Position numbers and translations under genes: made by a program. 64,000 nt of DNA from Kitasatospora azatica KCTC 9699. GTDB taxonomy: Bacteria; Actinomycetota; Actinomycetes; Streptomycetales; Streptomycetaceae. This document shows, in pieces, positions 1 to 8,633 of this stretch. Below the pieces are notes generated by a model. That model searched no databases and was not told the origin of the DNA. It saw nothing but the letters and a program-made list of their open reading frames with translations. Each line of letters opens with the position of its first letter. Positions within the stretch are counted from its first letter, which is position 1. The stretch lies in the NCBI RefSeq assembly GCF_000744785.1, contig NZ_JQMO01000002.1:186001-250000 (forward strand), written 5' to 3'.

Positions 1-17
1 CTTCCTGCGCCGACGTC

Positions 18-37
18 GATGCGATGCGATGCGATGC
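18..37. repeat. GATGC pentanucleotide repeat (4 copies)
   Basis: Four perfect GATGC units in a row. The surrounding interval 1-274 shows no gene I can support; the open frames there have no recognisable protein features and look like high-GC shadows. Confidence 0.8.
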
Positions 38-274
38 GACCGGACGGCTGCCAGGAGCTGACACGAGCTCAAGTCAGGCGGCAACGTTCCGGCCTTCAGC
101 AGTTCGGTGTGCGGGTGCTCTTGCCACGTGCCACTTGCTGCTGGCGAGCAAGGCGGCGGGTCATCAGGCTGATCGCGGCCCAGTTCAGGTGGGCCGCGAA
201 TTCTCCGAACTAGAAAGGCTCCCCCCGCGTCGTCACGTGCGTGAGGACATGTCCGCTGCTCGGGCCCGCGCTTG

Positions 275-592
275 CTATGCCAGCTCCTCCCAACCGCTCT
301 CGGTTTCGATCCGCGCCTTGAACCGTTCCTTGCGCCCGAAAGCGGCATCCTCGCGGGCCGCCCGTCGCAACACCGAACAGATCGCCCCGAACTTCGCCGC
401 CCCCAGCGCCTCCCGGCTGGCCTGCGCCTGCTCCCAGATCAGCTCCACCGGACGCTCCGCGTCCGTGGAGAGGCGGTCCCACAGGGCGTTGAGGTTCCCG
501 CCGTAGTAGGGGCCGAAGTCCAGCGGGCCGGACAGGGCGTCATGCACATCCGACTCGGTCCGGATCAACTGTCCGTCAATGACAACCCTCAT
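275..592 (-). CDS. Barstar-family ribonuclease inhibitor
   Basis: A 105-residue protein with the barstar fold signature: an N-terminal strand (MRVVIDGQLI), then a short helix and the diagnostic YYGGNLNALWD segment around residues 29-39, where barstar binds the barnase active site. Known members neutralise a secreted or intracellular guanyl-specific ribonuclease by forming a tight 1:1 complex in the cytoplasm. The start at 592 follows a GGAGGG ribosome binding site. The C-terminal third is longer than in Bacillus barstar. No ribonuclease gene lies beside it in the window, so its target would be encoded elsewhere or before position 1. Fold assignment is strong; the actual target is unknown. Confidence 0.85.
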   Translation of the reverse strand: MRVVIDGQLIRTESDVHDALSGPLDFGPYYGGNLNALWDRLSTDAERPVELIWEQAQASREALGAAKFGAICSVLRRAAREDAAFGRKERFKARIETESGWEELA

Positions 593-1343
593 GCGACGAT
601 CCCTCCATGCACGTCCCCGCCCTCACTCAGCGCACCCCGTATTGGGTGATCACCAGTCCTGCCGACGATCCGTAAGTGGCCGAGCCCGCCGCAGCGCTAC
701 TTCGCCAGGGCAGGACCGGCTCCCGTCTCGACGGCCGTGAGCTGCTCGAACCTAGCGAACGCTTCCGGACTTGGCCGCGAATTATCTTCTCCCGGGCACT
801 GTCGGGCAGGTCCCCGGGGAATGAGGCGGCGCGGGTCGATGCCTCGCGCCCGGTTCGCCGCCAGACGCCCGGCCCGTCCACCCAGGATCCTCTCGATGGT
901 CCCCTGCACGGGTTCGACCAGTGGGCCGACGGTGTGGAGGCCGTAGCGGGCCAGAGTCCGGTCCTGCTTGGCCCGTGGCCGTCCAGCACGGCCACGGGAA
1001 GCGGTACCGGGAATGCCTCCTGTTGCTTGCGCCACCGAGCGGGATCGCCATGGCAGCGAATGGTGCGTTGTGCCGGATGGGGGAATTCGGATCGCCCGGA
1101 AAGGAGGACGACGGGCAGTTCCCGGAAAGCAGCAGGGAATACCGCAGCTGTCCACGGACTGGGCCGACGTTGCAGGCAAACCCGGGATGCGGTAGGCGCC
1201 CATTTCGGCGCCGATCAGTTCCCGTCCGCATGGCGGTGGACACTTGATGAACGGGTGGTCACCGCTGCTAGAGTTCCCGATCGGTGACCGGCCGCCGCCG
1301 AATACCTGGCAGCCGTCTCCGTTCACTTCCCGGGAGGATGTCC
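593..1343. other. 751-bp interval without a supportable gene
   Basis: Several overlapping frames are open on both strands but none has a ribosome binding site plus recognisable protein features. A minus-strand stretch around 860-1000 (RYGLHTVGPLVEPVQG) faintly recalls the C-terminal end of DDE transposases, so a decayed mobile-element remnant is possible. Nothing firmer can be said. Confidence 0.4.
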
Positions 1344-1625
1344 ATGTTCAAGGTCAATGAATACTTCGACGGCTCGGTCACGTCAATCGCCTTCACCCAG
1401 GAGCAGGGACCGGCGACCATCGGCGTGATGGCTCCCGGCGAGTACGAGTTCGGCACGGCCGCCCGGGAAATCATGCACGTGGTCAGCGGCGCCCTCACCG
1501 TCAAGCTGCCCGGCGCCGACGACTGGGAGACTTTCACCGCCGGCAGCCGCTTCGAGGTCCCCGGAGACAGCAAGTTCCAGCTCCAGGTGGCGGTTGACAC
1601 CGCCTACCTCTGCGAATACCGCTGA
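1344..1625 (+). CDS. ppnP: Pyrimidine/purine nucleoside phosphorylase (DUF1255, PpnP/YaiE family)
   Basis: A 93-residue single-domain cupin matching E. coli PpnP over its full length: [10 protein letters not shown] at the N-terminus, [10 protein letters not shown] in the middle, [10 protein letters not shown], and the closing [16 protein letters not shown]. PpnP phosphorolyses a wide range of nucleosides to the free base and ribose 1-phosphate in the cytoplasm. The start at 1344 is preferred over an in-frame ATG at 1338 because GGGAGG at 1332-1337 sits six bases upstream of 1344 and the family begins at this Met. It stands alone, converging on the reductase gene that follows. Confidence 0.9.
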   Translation: MFKVNEYFDGSVTSIAFTQEQGPATIGVMAPGEYEFGTAAREIMHVVSGALTVKLPGADDWETFTAGSRFEVPGDSKFQLQVAVDTAYLCEYR

Positions 1626-1647
1626 CCCACCACGGCGGACGCGGGAC

Positions 1648-2211
1648 TCAGTCCGAGTCGTCGAGGGCGCGCCGGTAACGCTCGTAGACCACCCGCGAGC
1701 CGAACGTCCTGGTCTCGACCAGGTCCAGCCGGATGTCCTCGGTGACCGACGGCAGGAACGGTGTACCGCCACCGACGACGATCGGATGGCGGAACATCCG
1801 CAGCTCGTCGACCAGGCCGAGCTCGATCGCGGCTGCGGCCAGCCCGGCGCCGCCGATCGCGACCTCCTTGTCGGTCTCGGCGAGCGCTGCGGCGGCCTCC
1901 TCGGACACCGACGCCTCGGCGAGCCGGGCATGGCCTTGAACCCTGTCGAGCGTGCGACTGAAGACGATCTTCGGGAGTGCGCTCCAGAGGTCGGCGAACT
2001 GGGCCCAGAGCTCGTTCTCGCGCATCGACGGATCCGTCTCCCACGGCAGCATGGTCTCGTAAAGCTTGCGGCCGCACAGAAAGCCGCCCAGTTCTCGGGT
2101 CTGCTCGACGTGGAAACGGAACTGCTCCTCGCTGGGGACCGTCCACCCGAACCTGCCCGATCGATCGGTGATGTAGCCGTCCAGCGAGACACCCATCGAA
2201 TAGATCAGCAT
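1648..2211 (-). CDS. Dihydrofolate reductase-family protein (RibD C-terminal-like)
   Basis: A 187-residue protein of the RibD_C / DHFR-like family. The N-terminal strand and loop MLIYSMGVSLDGYITD and the NADPH-binding motif VAIGGAGLAAAAIELGLVDE (about residues 117-136) are characteristic, followed by PIVVGGGTPFLP. These proteins are NADPH-dependent reductases found in nearly every Streptomyces genome in many copies; the substrate is rarely known. The start has a good GGAGAG ribosome binding site. No neighbour suggests a pathway, so riboflavin synthesis should not be inferred. Confidence 0.85.
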   Translation of the reverse strand: MLIYSMGVSLDGYITDRSGRFGWTVPSEEQFRFHVEQTRELGGFLCGRKLYETMLPWETDPSMRENELWAQFADLWSALPKIVFSRTLDRVQGHARLAEASVSEEAAAALAETDKEVAIGGAGLAAAAIELGLVDELRMFRHPIVVGGGTPFLPSVTEDIRLDLVETRTFGSRVVYERYRRALDDSD

Positions 2212-2475
2212 GGCTGCGGCTCTCCTTCCGCGGGCTGCGCCACCGCAGCCGGGGCCGACGTCGACACGAGGACGCTTCGTCTCGGGCGGTCCAATCCGTT
2301 CGGGCGGCCCACCTGGTTGGGGCGGCCCAATCGATCGTACGGCGAGGCCGGCGCCGCCGGTGCGAACCGCGATGCAGGGCCACCGCGGCGCGTCGCGTCT
2401 CCCGCTGTTCGTACGCAGTGCACTGCAGGAACGGCTCCTCGACAGCGCGGGACGTCGACGGAAGTCAGCCGGAAA

Positions 2476-3200
2476 TCAACGGCTCTGCAGGGACTTGACG
2501 TTGTCGCCGAAGGTCCAGCCCTTCGAACCGTCCCAGTTGATCGACCACGTCATGAGCCCCTTCAGTGAACCGCCGAAGGCGTTCCACGACTGGCCGACCA
2601 GGCTCGGGTCCATGTAGCCACCGCCCGCGCCGGGTTGGGCCGGCAGGCCGGGCACCTGCTTGTCGTAGGGCACCTTGATGGTGGTGCCCTGAAGGCACGT
2701 GGTCTGCGTGGTGAAACCCTGCACGGTGCCGGCCTGGTAGGAGTCGCCGGAGCAGCCGTACATGCTGCCGTTGTAGTACTGCATGTTCAGCCACCACAGT
2801 TGCCCGTTGTCGGCGTACTTCTTGATGATCGGCAGGTAGGCGCCCCAGATCGACCCGTAGGTGACGCTTCCGCCGGTGACGTACGCGGTCTCGGGGGCCA
2901 TCGTCAGGCCGAAGCCTGCGGGCATCCGGGCCAGCACGCCGTCGATGATGCGCTCCAGGTTGGCCTGGGAGGCGGACAGCGTGTTGATGTTGCCGCTTCC
3001 GGACAGGCCGGTCTCGATGTCGATGTCGATTCCGTCGAAGTTGTACTTCTTGAGGATCGGGACGACGGTCGCCACGAACCGGTCGGCGACCGTGCTGGAG
3101 CTGAGGTCGATGCCGGCGGTGGCACCTCCGATCGACATCAGGATCGTCGCCCCGGCCGCCTTGGCCTGGCACATCTCGGTCAATAGGTCTGGACCAATTG
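2476..3200 (-). pseudogene. GH18 chitinase, 5'-truncated
   Basis: About 240 residues of a glycoside hydrolase family 18 chitinase: MSIGGATAG, the catalytic DGIDIDIE motif with the acid Glu last, the MAPETAY strand, WWLNMQYYN and the final barrel strand MTWSINWDG. Everything a secreted Streptomyces chitinase should have before this is missing: signal peptide, carbohydrate-binding module and the first beta strands. Homology stops near 3190, where the frame runs into unrelated residues (AKPADRSAQCRAIG), so the gene was cut by a rearrangement and has no plausible start. I call it a remnant rather than a small active enzyme. Confidence 0.8.
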
Positions 3201-3314
3201 CACGGCACTGAGCGCTTCGGTCGGCGGGCTTCGCCAACTGAAGCGCTGGGCAAGGGGCGTGTCGCTACCTTCTCGGCCCGCGACGGCGCCGGCATGCCGA
3301 AAACTGGTTGACCC

Positions 3315-3869
3315 GTGGCGAATGATGAGATCGTGATCTCCAAGGAACGCGCCGTCGAGCTCGTCGAGTCCTTCCTGGCCACAGAGCTGCCGACGCAGCC
3401 ATGGAGGGGGTCCGCCCCCACGCCGGACGTCTACCACGTGCAGGAACGCGCGGTCGGCTGGCTCGTCTTCTGGCGCTCGGCGGAGCAGGCCCGCTCTCGC
3501 GAGGTGCGCGGCAGCTTCGTTGGCGGTCACTACCTGGTTGACCGGCACGACGGGAGCATCCACTACGTGCCCGCCGTCTGGTGGGAGGACGAGGGCTGGG
3601 AGGAGCAGTACCTCCTGCAGACCAAGGGCATCAGACCGCCTGATCCACTGGCCTCCGCCGTGCGCTCGCTCATCCACTCCGCCGGCGTCGTGGCCGCAAT
3701 GAGCCACCTGCGCAAGCAGGCCCCGCGGCTGAACCCGCAGGAAGCAAAGGCCTACATCACGACCGTTCAGGACGGCGCCGAGCCACCGGAAGAGCTGGCA
3801 AGCCTTACCCGGACGGAACCGAAATGGCCGCCCCTACCCATCGAAACGCTGGCTGGTCCGGTCCAGTAG
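3315..3869 (+). CDS. YrhB/Imm35-like domain protein
   Basis: A 184-residue cytoplasmic protein. Residues 7-90 (ISKERAVELVESFLA, GWLVFWRSAEQARS, GGHYLVDRHDGSIHYVP) match the YrhB/Imm35 domain, which occurs as stand-alone proteins and as predicted immunity proteins of polymorphic toxin systems. The C-terminal 80 residues are variable and helical. The GTG at 3315 lacks a strong ribosome binding site. No toxin gene is adjacent, so an immunity role is only a possibility; it directly follows the chitinase breakpoint, consistent with a rearranged accessory segment. Confidence 0.65.
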   Translation: MANDEIVISKERAVELVESFLATELPTQPWRGSAPTPDVYHVQERAVGWLVFWRSAEQARSREVRGSFVGGHYLVDRHDGSIHYVPAVWWEDEGWEEQYLLQTKGIRPPDPLASAVRSLIHSAGVVAAMSHLRKQAPRLNPQEAKAYITTVQDGAEPPEELASLTRTEPKWPPLPIETLAGPVQ

Positions 3870-4053
3870 AGGTCTGGCTGAGGGGCCGAAACCGTGTCGC
3901 TGGTCCACGTCGGGCAAGTCGGCCCCGAACCGGTGAGCTCGCATGCGGCGCGTCCCCGCAAGGGATGGATGAGGGGTAGATGATCTGAAAGGGGCAGCTA
4001 TAGCGCCCGGGTGACCGCGATCGCGTGATCGCGTGAGAAAAAGGGAGAAGGTC

Positions 4054-4962
4054 ATGGAAGTGCGTCCCAGTCGGCGTGGGGTTCTTGCCGGGGCCGCCGC
4101 CTCGGCCCTTGCCGTTGTTCTCCCCACCGGGGAAAGCGCGTTCGCGCAAGGCACGGACGAAGACGGGATCACCGGGCGGCTGCGCGCTCTTGAGCAGGCG
4201 CATTCCGCACGCCTGGGGGTGTTCGCCTGCAACACCGTCACCGGCAGGACCGTGCTCCACCGCGCGGACGAACTGTTCCCGATGTGCTCGACGTTCAAGA
4301 CGATCGCCGCGGCCGCGGTTCTGAGGGACCTCGACCGGGACGGCGAGTTCCTCGCCACGCGCATCCGGTACACGCAGCAGGAGGTCACGCGGTCGGGCTA
4401 CGCGCCGATCACGGGCCAGCCCGAGAATCTCGCCGGCGGCATGACCGTCGCAGACCTGTGCGCGGCCGCCATCGAGCACAGCGACAACACGGCGGCGAAC
4501 CTCCTGCTGCGTGAACTCGGCGGCCCCGGCGCGGTCACCCGGTTCTGCCGATCCATCGCAGACGACGTGACCCGGCTCGACCGGTGGGAGCCCGAGCTGA
4601 ACTCGGCGGAGCCCGAGCGCGTGACCGACACCTCCAGCCCCCGCGCGCTCGCCCGCACCTGCGCCCGGCTCACCCTGGGCACCGCGCTCGAACCGCGAGA
4701 CCGCGAGAGGCTGACCGGATGGCTGCTCGCCAACACCACCGGCGGCAACCGCTTGCGAGCGGGACTGCCCAACGGCTGGACGGTCGCGGACAAGACCGGC
4801 ACCGGCGGCTACGGCACCACCAACGACGTCGGCATCGCCTGGCCACCCGACCACGGACCCATCGTGATCGCAATCCTGGCCACCACTCAGCACGCCGCCA
4901 CACCCGCGGACGAACCACTGCTCGCCGCTACCGCCGCACTGCTGGCAACCACACTGACCTGA
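4054..4962 (+). CDS. Class A beta-lactamase, Tat-exported
   Basis: A 302-residue serine beta-lactamase that hydrolyses the beta-lactam ring outside the membrane. All class A motifs are present: S79-T-F-K82 (nucleophile and general base), S143-D-N145, E179 in EPELN (omega loop, Glu166 equivalent) and K247-T-G. A twin-arginine signal with SRRGVLAGAAASALAVVL precedes a likely cleavage after AFA. ATG 4054 is chosen because GGAGAAGG lies just upstream; an upstream GTG at 4033 has none. Streptomyces commonly carry such chromosomal enzymes. No BlaI/BlaR or AmpR-type regulator is next to it. Confidence 0.93.
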   Translation: MEVRPSRRGVLAGAAASALAVVLPTGESAFAQGTDEDGITGRLRALEQAHSARLGVFACNTVTGRTVLHRADELFPMCSTFKTIAAAAVLRDLDRDGEFLATRIRYTQQEVTRSGYAPITGQPENLAGGMTVADLCAAAIEHSDNTAANLLLRELGGPGAVTRFCRSIADDVTRLDRWEPELNSAEPERVTDTSSPRALARTCARLTLGTALEPRDRERLTGWLLANTTGGNRLRAGLPNGWTVADKTGTGGYGTTNDVGIAWPPDHGPIVIAILATTQHAATPADEPLLAATAALLATTLT

Positions 4963-5167
4963 CCACCGGCAGCGCCAGGGCCAGAGCAATCTCATAGGGA
5001 TCTTGCCGGCTGAGCACGCGGACCCGCGTCGCGCGCCCCGCACGATCCACAAGAGCGGGCCTGGGGCACTGGGGGCAACGTGCCAGCCCGAGCACCCAGG
5101 ACCCTTTCAGAAGCTGCTCGTATGCTGGGGCGGCCGTCCGCCGGGGGCGGCGCACGAGGGGGCGTCG

Positions 5168-6145
5168 ATGCTCTTCAAACACCAGCACCTGCTCAACGAG
5201 TTGCGTCGCACGGGCTGCCAGGCGACCGCCGAGATCCTGTCGGTCACCACCTTGGGCAGCGGCACCAACCTCCGCGCGCTCTGGGCCCCCGACGAGGACC
5301 TGACCTCCCGCTGGCTGGACGTCCGGCTGAAGCTGCGGGTGGTCCCGCCGAACCCGATGGACCTGCCCTTCGAGGCCACCGTGCTGACCCGCGCGCACAC
5401 CCTCAAGCTGCAGGGCGGCACAGTCCCGGTCTGGTACGACCCCGCCAACCCCTCCCGACTGGTCGTCGACTACGAGGCCGACCTGCAGAACCATCAGCAC
5501 TACCAGGAGCAGGCCAATCGCTACCGGGCCGAGTCCGAGCTTCTCGCCCACCGCTACGATCAGAGGCCCGGCCTGGCCTGGACCCCGGTGGCCGGCATGC
5601 TGCTGCCGCTCCAGGTCGCCCTCGGTCCGGGCCGGGGCCAGATCATCACCACTGGGCCGCTAGGCGCACTGCTGGGCGCACCGGCCGAAGCCGCCGTCGC
5701 CTGCGTCCGCGCCCATGCCGCCGACGTCCTGCCGCAGCTGGGTACCGACTGGTTCACCCGCCACGACCTGCGCTTCGACCAGCCCTACGGCGGCCTGCCG
5801 GACGGCGCGGGCCCCGAGCACGCAGCCGGCACCGCGGTGGCGGCCGCTGTCGCCCTGGTCTCGCTGCTCACCGGCCGGATCGTCCGGCCCGAGTCGGCGG
5901 TGACCGGGGCGCTGTCCGCGTCCGGCGAACTGGTGGTGGCCGCGAACCTGCAAGAAGCGGCCGCCGGTGCCAAACACGGCCACGCCACCCGCCTGGTCGC
6001 CCCGGCCGCCAACGAACCCGACAGCCACCAGCTCACCGCCAAACAGCGCCAGGGACTCGAACTCGTCTTCGCCGCCACCCTCCCCGAAGCCGTCCGCGCC
6101 ACCCTCGCCAAACACCCGGTGAAGGGATACACCCCGCCGGCCTGA
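5168..6145 (+). CDS. DUF3592-like plus degenerate Lon protease-like domain protein
   Basis: A 325-residue protein of unknown role. Residues about 12-105 resemble DUF3592-like beta-rich domains (VPVWYDPANPSRLVVDYEAD). Residues about 195-325 have the layout of the Lon proteolytic domain: AALVALVSLLTGR-like helix, SAVTGALSASGELVVAANLQEA, and GLELVFAATLPEAV. The catalytic Ser of Lon (GPSAG) and Lys (GGLKEK) appear replaced (AAGTA and ANLQEA), so peptidase activity is doubtful. Start at 5168 follows GAGGGGG; the open frame extends to 5003 but that part is not protein-like. I infer a non-catalytic binding role. Confidence 0.6.
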   Translation: MLFKHQHLLNELRRTGCQATAEILSVTTLGSGTNLRALWAPDEDLTSRWLDVRLKLRVVPPNPMDLPFEATVLTRAHTLKLQGGTVPVWYDPANPSRLVVDYEADLQNHQHYQEQANRYRAESELLAHRYDQRPGLAWTPVAGMLLPLQVALGPGRGQIITTGPLGALLGAPAEAAVACVRAHAADVLPQLGTDWFTRHDLRFDQPYGGLPDGAGPEHAAGTAVAAAVALVSLLTGRIVRPESAVTGALSASGELVVAANLQEAAAGAKHGHATRLVAPAANEPDSHQLTAKQRQGLELVFAATLPEAVRATLAKHPVKGYTPPA

Positions 6146-6291
6146 GCGGCGGCGCCTTCGAGTCGCACGCGCGGCGACTTGGGGGCACCGCCACAACGTC
6201 GGCACCACCACCGTCCCGGCCCACCATCAGTTCGTATGGCCTGATCGCCTCAGGGGCGGGCGATGTCGGTGACGGTCCGTAGCATGCGGGC

Positions 6292-6774
6292 ATGGGGAGT
6301 GAGATCAGATACCTGCGTGGCGATGCGACCAGTCCGCAGGCCAAGGGACCCAAGGTGATCGCGCACGTCTGCAACGACCTCGGGGGCTGGGGCAAGGGCT
6401 TCGTGCTGGCCCTCTCGCGTCGGTGGCCGGAGCCGGAGGCGGCCTACCGGCGCTGGCACCGGGAACGGGCGCGCAACGACTTCGGGCTCGGCGCGGTGCA
6501 GCTGGTCCAGGTGGCACCGGACACCTGGGTGGCCAACATGGTCGGCCAGCGCGGCATTCGTACCAGCCGTTCCGCCGGCGTCCCGGTCCGCTACGAGGCG
6601 ATCAACACCGCACTGGGACGGCTCGCCGACCTGGTCCTCCCGCTGGGTGCCTCCGTCCACCTTCCCCGGATCGGCTGCGGCCTGGCCGGCGGCCGCTGGG
6701 AGCGGGTGGAACCGCTGGTCACCGCCCGCCTCACCGATCAAGGCATCCCGGTGACGGTCTACGACCACGACTGA
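6292..6774 (+). CDS. Macro domain protein (ADP-ribose binding)
   Basis: A 160-residue stand-alone macrodomain. Visible features are the N-terminal strand ending in GDAT, the ribose/phosphate loop HVCNDLGGWGKGFVLAL (residues about 24-40), and the second phosphate loop PRIGCGLAGG (about 126-135). This combination is typical of the ALC1/Poa1/TARG1-like branch, which binds or hydrolyses ADP-ribose derivatives (ADP-ribose 1''-phosphate, or ADP-ribosyl esters) in the cytoplasm. No ADP-ribosyltransferase gene is adjacent, so a toxin-antitoxin DarTG pairing is not supported here. Confidence 0.85.
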   Translation: MGSEIRYLRGDATSPQAKGPKVIAHVCNDLGGWGKGFVLALSRRWPEPEAAYRRWHRERARNDFGLGAVQLVQVAPDTWVANMVGQRGIRTSRSAGVPVRYEAINTALGRLADLVLPLGASVHLPRIGCGLAGGRWERVEPLVTARLTDQGIPVTVYDHD

Positions 6775-6964
6775 CGGCTGTCCGGATAGGCAGGTGAGCC
6801 GGGGCAACGACCGCCCAGTCGACCTCCAGACACGCGGACCACGAGCGCGGAACTGCTGCCAACAGACCGTCAACATGAGCCACAGCCGAGCTGCTAAGGA
6901 CACCACAACCGGTTTCGGTGATGATCTTGTGCGCTGACGGCATTGACCGGATTATGAGGGGGAT

Positions 6965-7432
6965 GTGTTGGAGCGACGGAAGCTTATCGGGCTCGGGGCG
7001 GGACTGGCAGTCGTACCCGCCTGGTGGGCCCTGCGTCAGGTGGCGACCGGGGTCAAGGGGAACTGGCACACCGACACCGCACCGTTGGAGCAGGCGTTCC
7101 CGCTACTGGGCCCGCTCACCGACGCCAAGTGGGTGAGCAGCCGGGACGACGGCCGGGGCACGCCGTCGCCGGAGCTGGTGATCTCGGGCCTCGCCCGGCT
7201 GACAGCGGGGAAACTGGCCGAGCTGACGGCGGCCCATGCCTTCGTGTCCGAGGGGCCGACCGACGACTTCTCCTCGTGGTTCGAGAAGCCGCTGAAGGGC
7301 GAGGGGCCGAAGAACCCGGAGTGGATCCGGTCGCACGAGCTCGACCGCGATGGCGGCGGCCGGTCCGCAAAACTGTGGTTCGACCGTCGCAGCGACACCG
7401 TCCGCTTCTGGGCTCTCAACCCGTACGGCTAG
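6965..7432 (+). CDS. Small membrane-anchored or secreted hypothetical protein
   Basis: 155 residues beginning MLERRKLIGLGAGLAVVPAWWALRQ, which reads as a positively charged N-terminus plus one hydrophobic segment (residues 7-24), hence a signal anchor or export signal. The remainder is polar and Trp-rich near the end (KLWFDRRSDTVRFWALNPYG). I recognise no family. GTG 6965 follows GAGGGGG closely. It is followed by about 385 bases of poorly coding sequence. Confidence 0.55.
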   Translation: MLERRKLIGLGAGLAVVPAWWALRQVATGVKGNWHTDTAPLEQAFPLLGPLTDAKWVSSRDDGRGTPSPELVISGLARLTAGKLAELTAAHAFVSEGPTDDFSSWFEKPLKGEGPKNPEWIRSHELDRDGGGRSAKLWFDRRSDTVRFWALNPYG

Positions 7433-7817
7433 GGCGGGTACCGGCGGCGATCAATGTGTGGGTTCCGCCCTCACGATCGTGCCCTGATCCGGTAGATCGT
7501 GGTGTCTGACGCGAGTACAAGCCCACGGTTCAGCCGCCGAGAAGGCGAGGAAGTCGTGATCGACCTGGATGTCGCCTCCTCGGGAGCGGCCCTACGGGCA
7601 TCACAGCAGTAGCCGGGCTGCGACAACTACCCACCGCCCCAACCGCTTCGGGCTCGGTCGCGCTCACCGTGCCCGGCAGCTCACGACATCGAGGCGGCGG
7701 GTGACCGCAGTACCGCATGAGCAGCATGAGCAGGAGGACGGCTCGCGGTCCGCCGCCTGCTTGCACGGCCGGCGAATCCGGTTGACGGCTCGCCGGGTCA
7801 GCCGGTTCGCTACTGCG
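7433..7817. other. 385-bp interval of uncertain coding status
   Basis: The acetyltransferase frame stays open back to 7569, but residues encoded here (Arg/Ser/His-rich, no domain similarity) look like read-through of non-coding DNA. No hairpin, repeat or RNA gene was recognised. Confidence 0.4.
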
Positions 7818-8261
7818 GTGGCCAACCTCATCTTCACGCAGCCGGCGGACGACGCCACGCTCGCCGACTGGCAGCACATACACAACGTGATCATCCCGAC
7901 TGACGTCCTGTCACTCGAGGAGGTGCGCGAACGCGCCGGACGCAACCACCTGGTGGTCGCGTACCGCGACGGCGAACCGGTGGGCTGCATGACCGTACGC
8001 CCGCCCGCCGGCGGCAACCCCACCACCGCCACCGTGATCGCCCGCATCCTCCCCGCCCACCGCCGCCAGGGCCTCGGCGAGCAGCTCTACCAGCGCGGGC
8101 TCGAACATGCCCGCGCGCTGGGCGCGACCGTCATCGAGACCGTCGTCCTGGCCACCAACGAGGACGGCCTGCGCTTCGCCCACGCCCGCGGCTTCACCGA
8201 GTTCGACCGCTACATCCTCCCGGGCGACACCATCGCCTACGTCGACCTTCGACTCACTTGA
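7818..8261 (+). CDS. GNAT-family N-acetyltransferase
   Basis: About 147 residues with a full GNAT fold: VVAYRDGEPVGCMTVR (strands 2-4), the acetyl-CoA pyrophosphate loop RILPAHRRQGLGEQLYQRGL with the R-x-x-G-x-G signature, and GLRFAHARGFTEFDRY near the end. Transfers an acetyl group from acetyl-CoA to an unknown amine. The start is uncertain: GTG 7818 places the first residues at the usual domain boundary, while the frame is open to 7569. The stop overlaps a possible TTG start of the next frame (8258), suggesting coupling. Confidence 0.75.
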   Translation: MANLIFTQPADDATLADWQHIHNVIIPTDVLSLEEVRERAGRNHLVVAYRDGEPVGCMTVRPPAGGNPTTATVIARILPAHRRQGLGEQLYQRGLEHARALGATVIETVVLATNEDGLRFAHARGFTEFDRYILPGDTIAYVDLRLT

Positions 8262-8620
8262 GTCTCCCGGACGAGCACCCCGAGTGGGGGCCACCGCTCG
8301 AGCTCCTGCCGGTGCACCGGATCGCGGAGCCGCACGAGGGGCTGTTGGGCTGTACCGACACGTCGTGCGACCACCAGGACGGCGACGAGGACTGCGGGTG
8401 CGAGTGGAACCAGCGCAACGGTGACCCCGTGCGTCAGGGGAACTCCTGGTACCCGGGGTGGCTGCCGGTGCACGACGGCGGCGACAGCTCGTACCGGGCG
8501 GTGGACCTGGTGCCGCTGCGCGGAGGCCGGGTGGGGCAGGTGGTCTGCGTGGACTGCGGGCCGCCGACGCAGGTCGAGTTCGGCTCGTTCCTGGAACTGC
8601 TGCGGGCGTGGGCCGCCTGA
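8258..8620 (+). CDS. Short SMI1/KNR4 (SUKH)-like protein, possibly truncated
   Basis: 120 residues whose C-terminal half (WLPVHDGGDSSYRAVDLVPLRGGRVGQVV, then FGSFLELLRAW) matches the conserved core of SMI1/KNR4 proteins, a superfamily rich in immunity proteins of bacterial toxins. The usual N-terminal helices are shortened and replaced by a Cys/His/Asp-rich stretch (CTDTSCDHQDGDEDCGC). The TTG start overlaps the previous stop and has no clear ribosome binding site. It is either a short family member or a 5'-truncated copy. Confidence 0.5.
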   Translation: MSLPDEHPEWGPPLELLPVHRIAEPHEGLLGCTDTSCDHQDGDEDCGCEWNQRNGDPVRQGNSWYPGWLPVHDGGDSSYRAVDLVPLRGGRVGQVVCVDCGPPTQVEFGSFLELLRAWAA

Positions 8621-8633
8621 GCGCGGCTCGTCC

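Noticed and set aside
697..1326. Minus-strand frame with a stretch recalling transposase C-termini (RYGLHTVGPLVEPVQG)
   Set aside because: Only about 20 residues look suggestive, with no catalytic motif, terminal repeats or start signal. Too weak to call a mobile element.
6292..6774. DarG-type antitoxin of a DarTG system
   Set aside because: No DarT-like ADP-ribosyltransferase gene is adjacent and the macrodomain stands alone without the DarG C-terminal domain.
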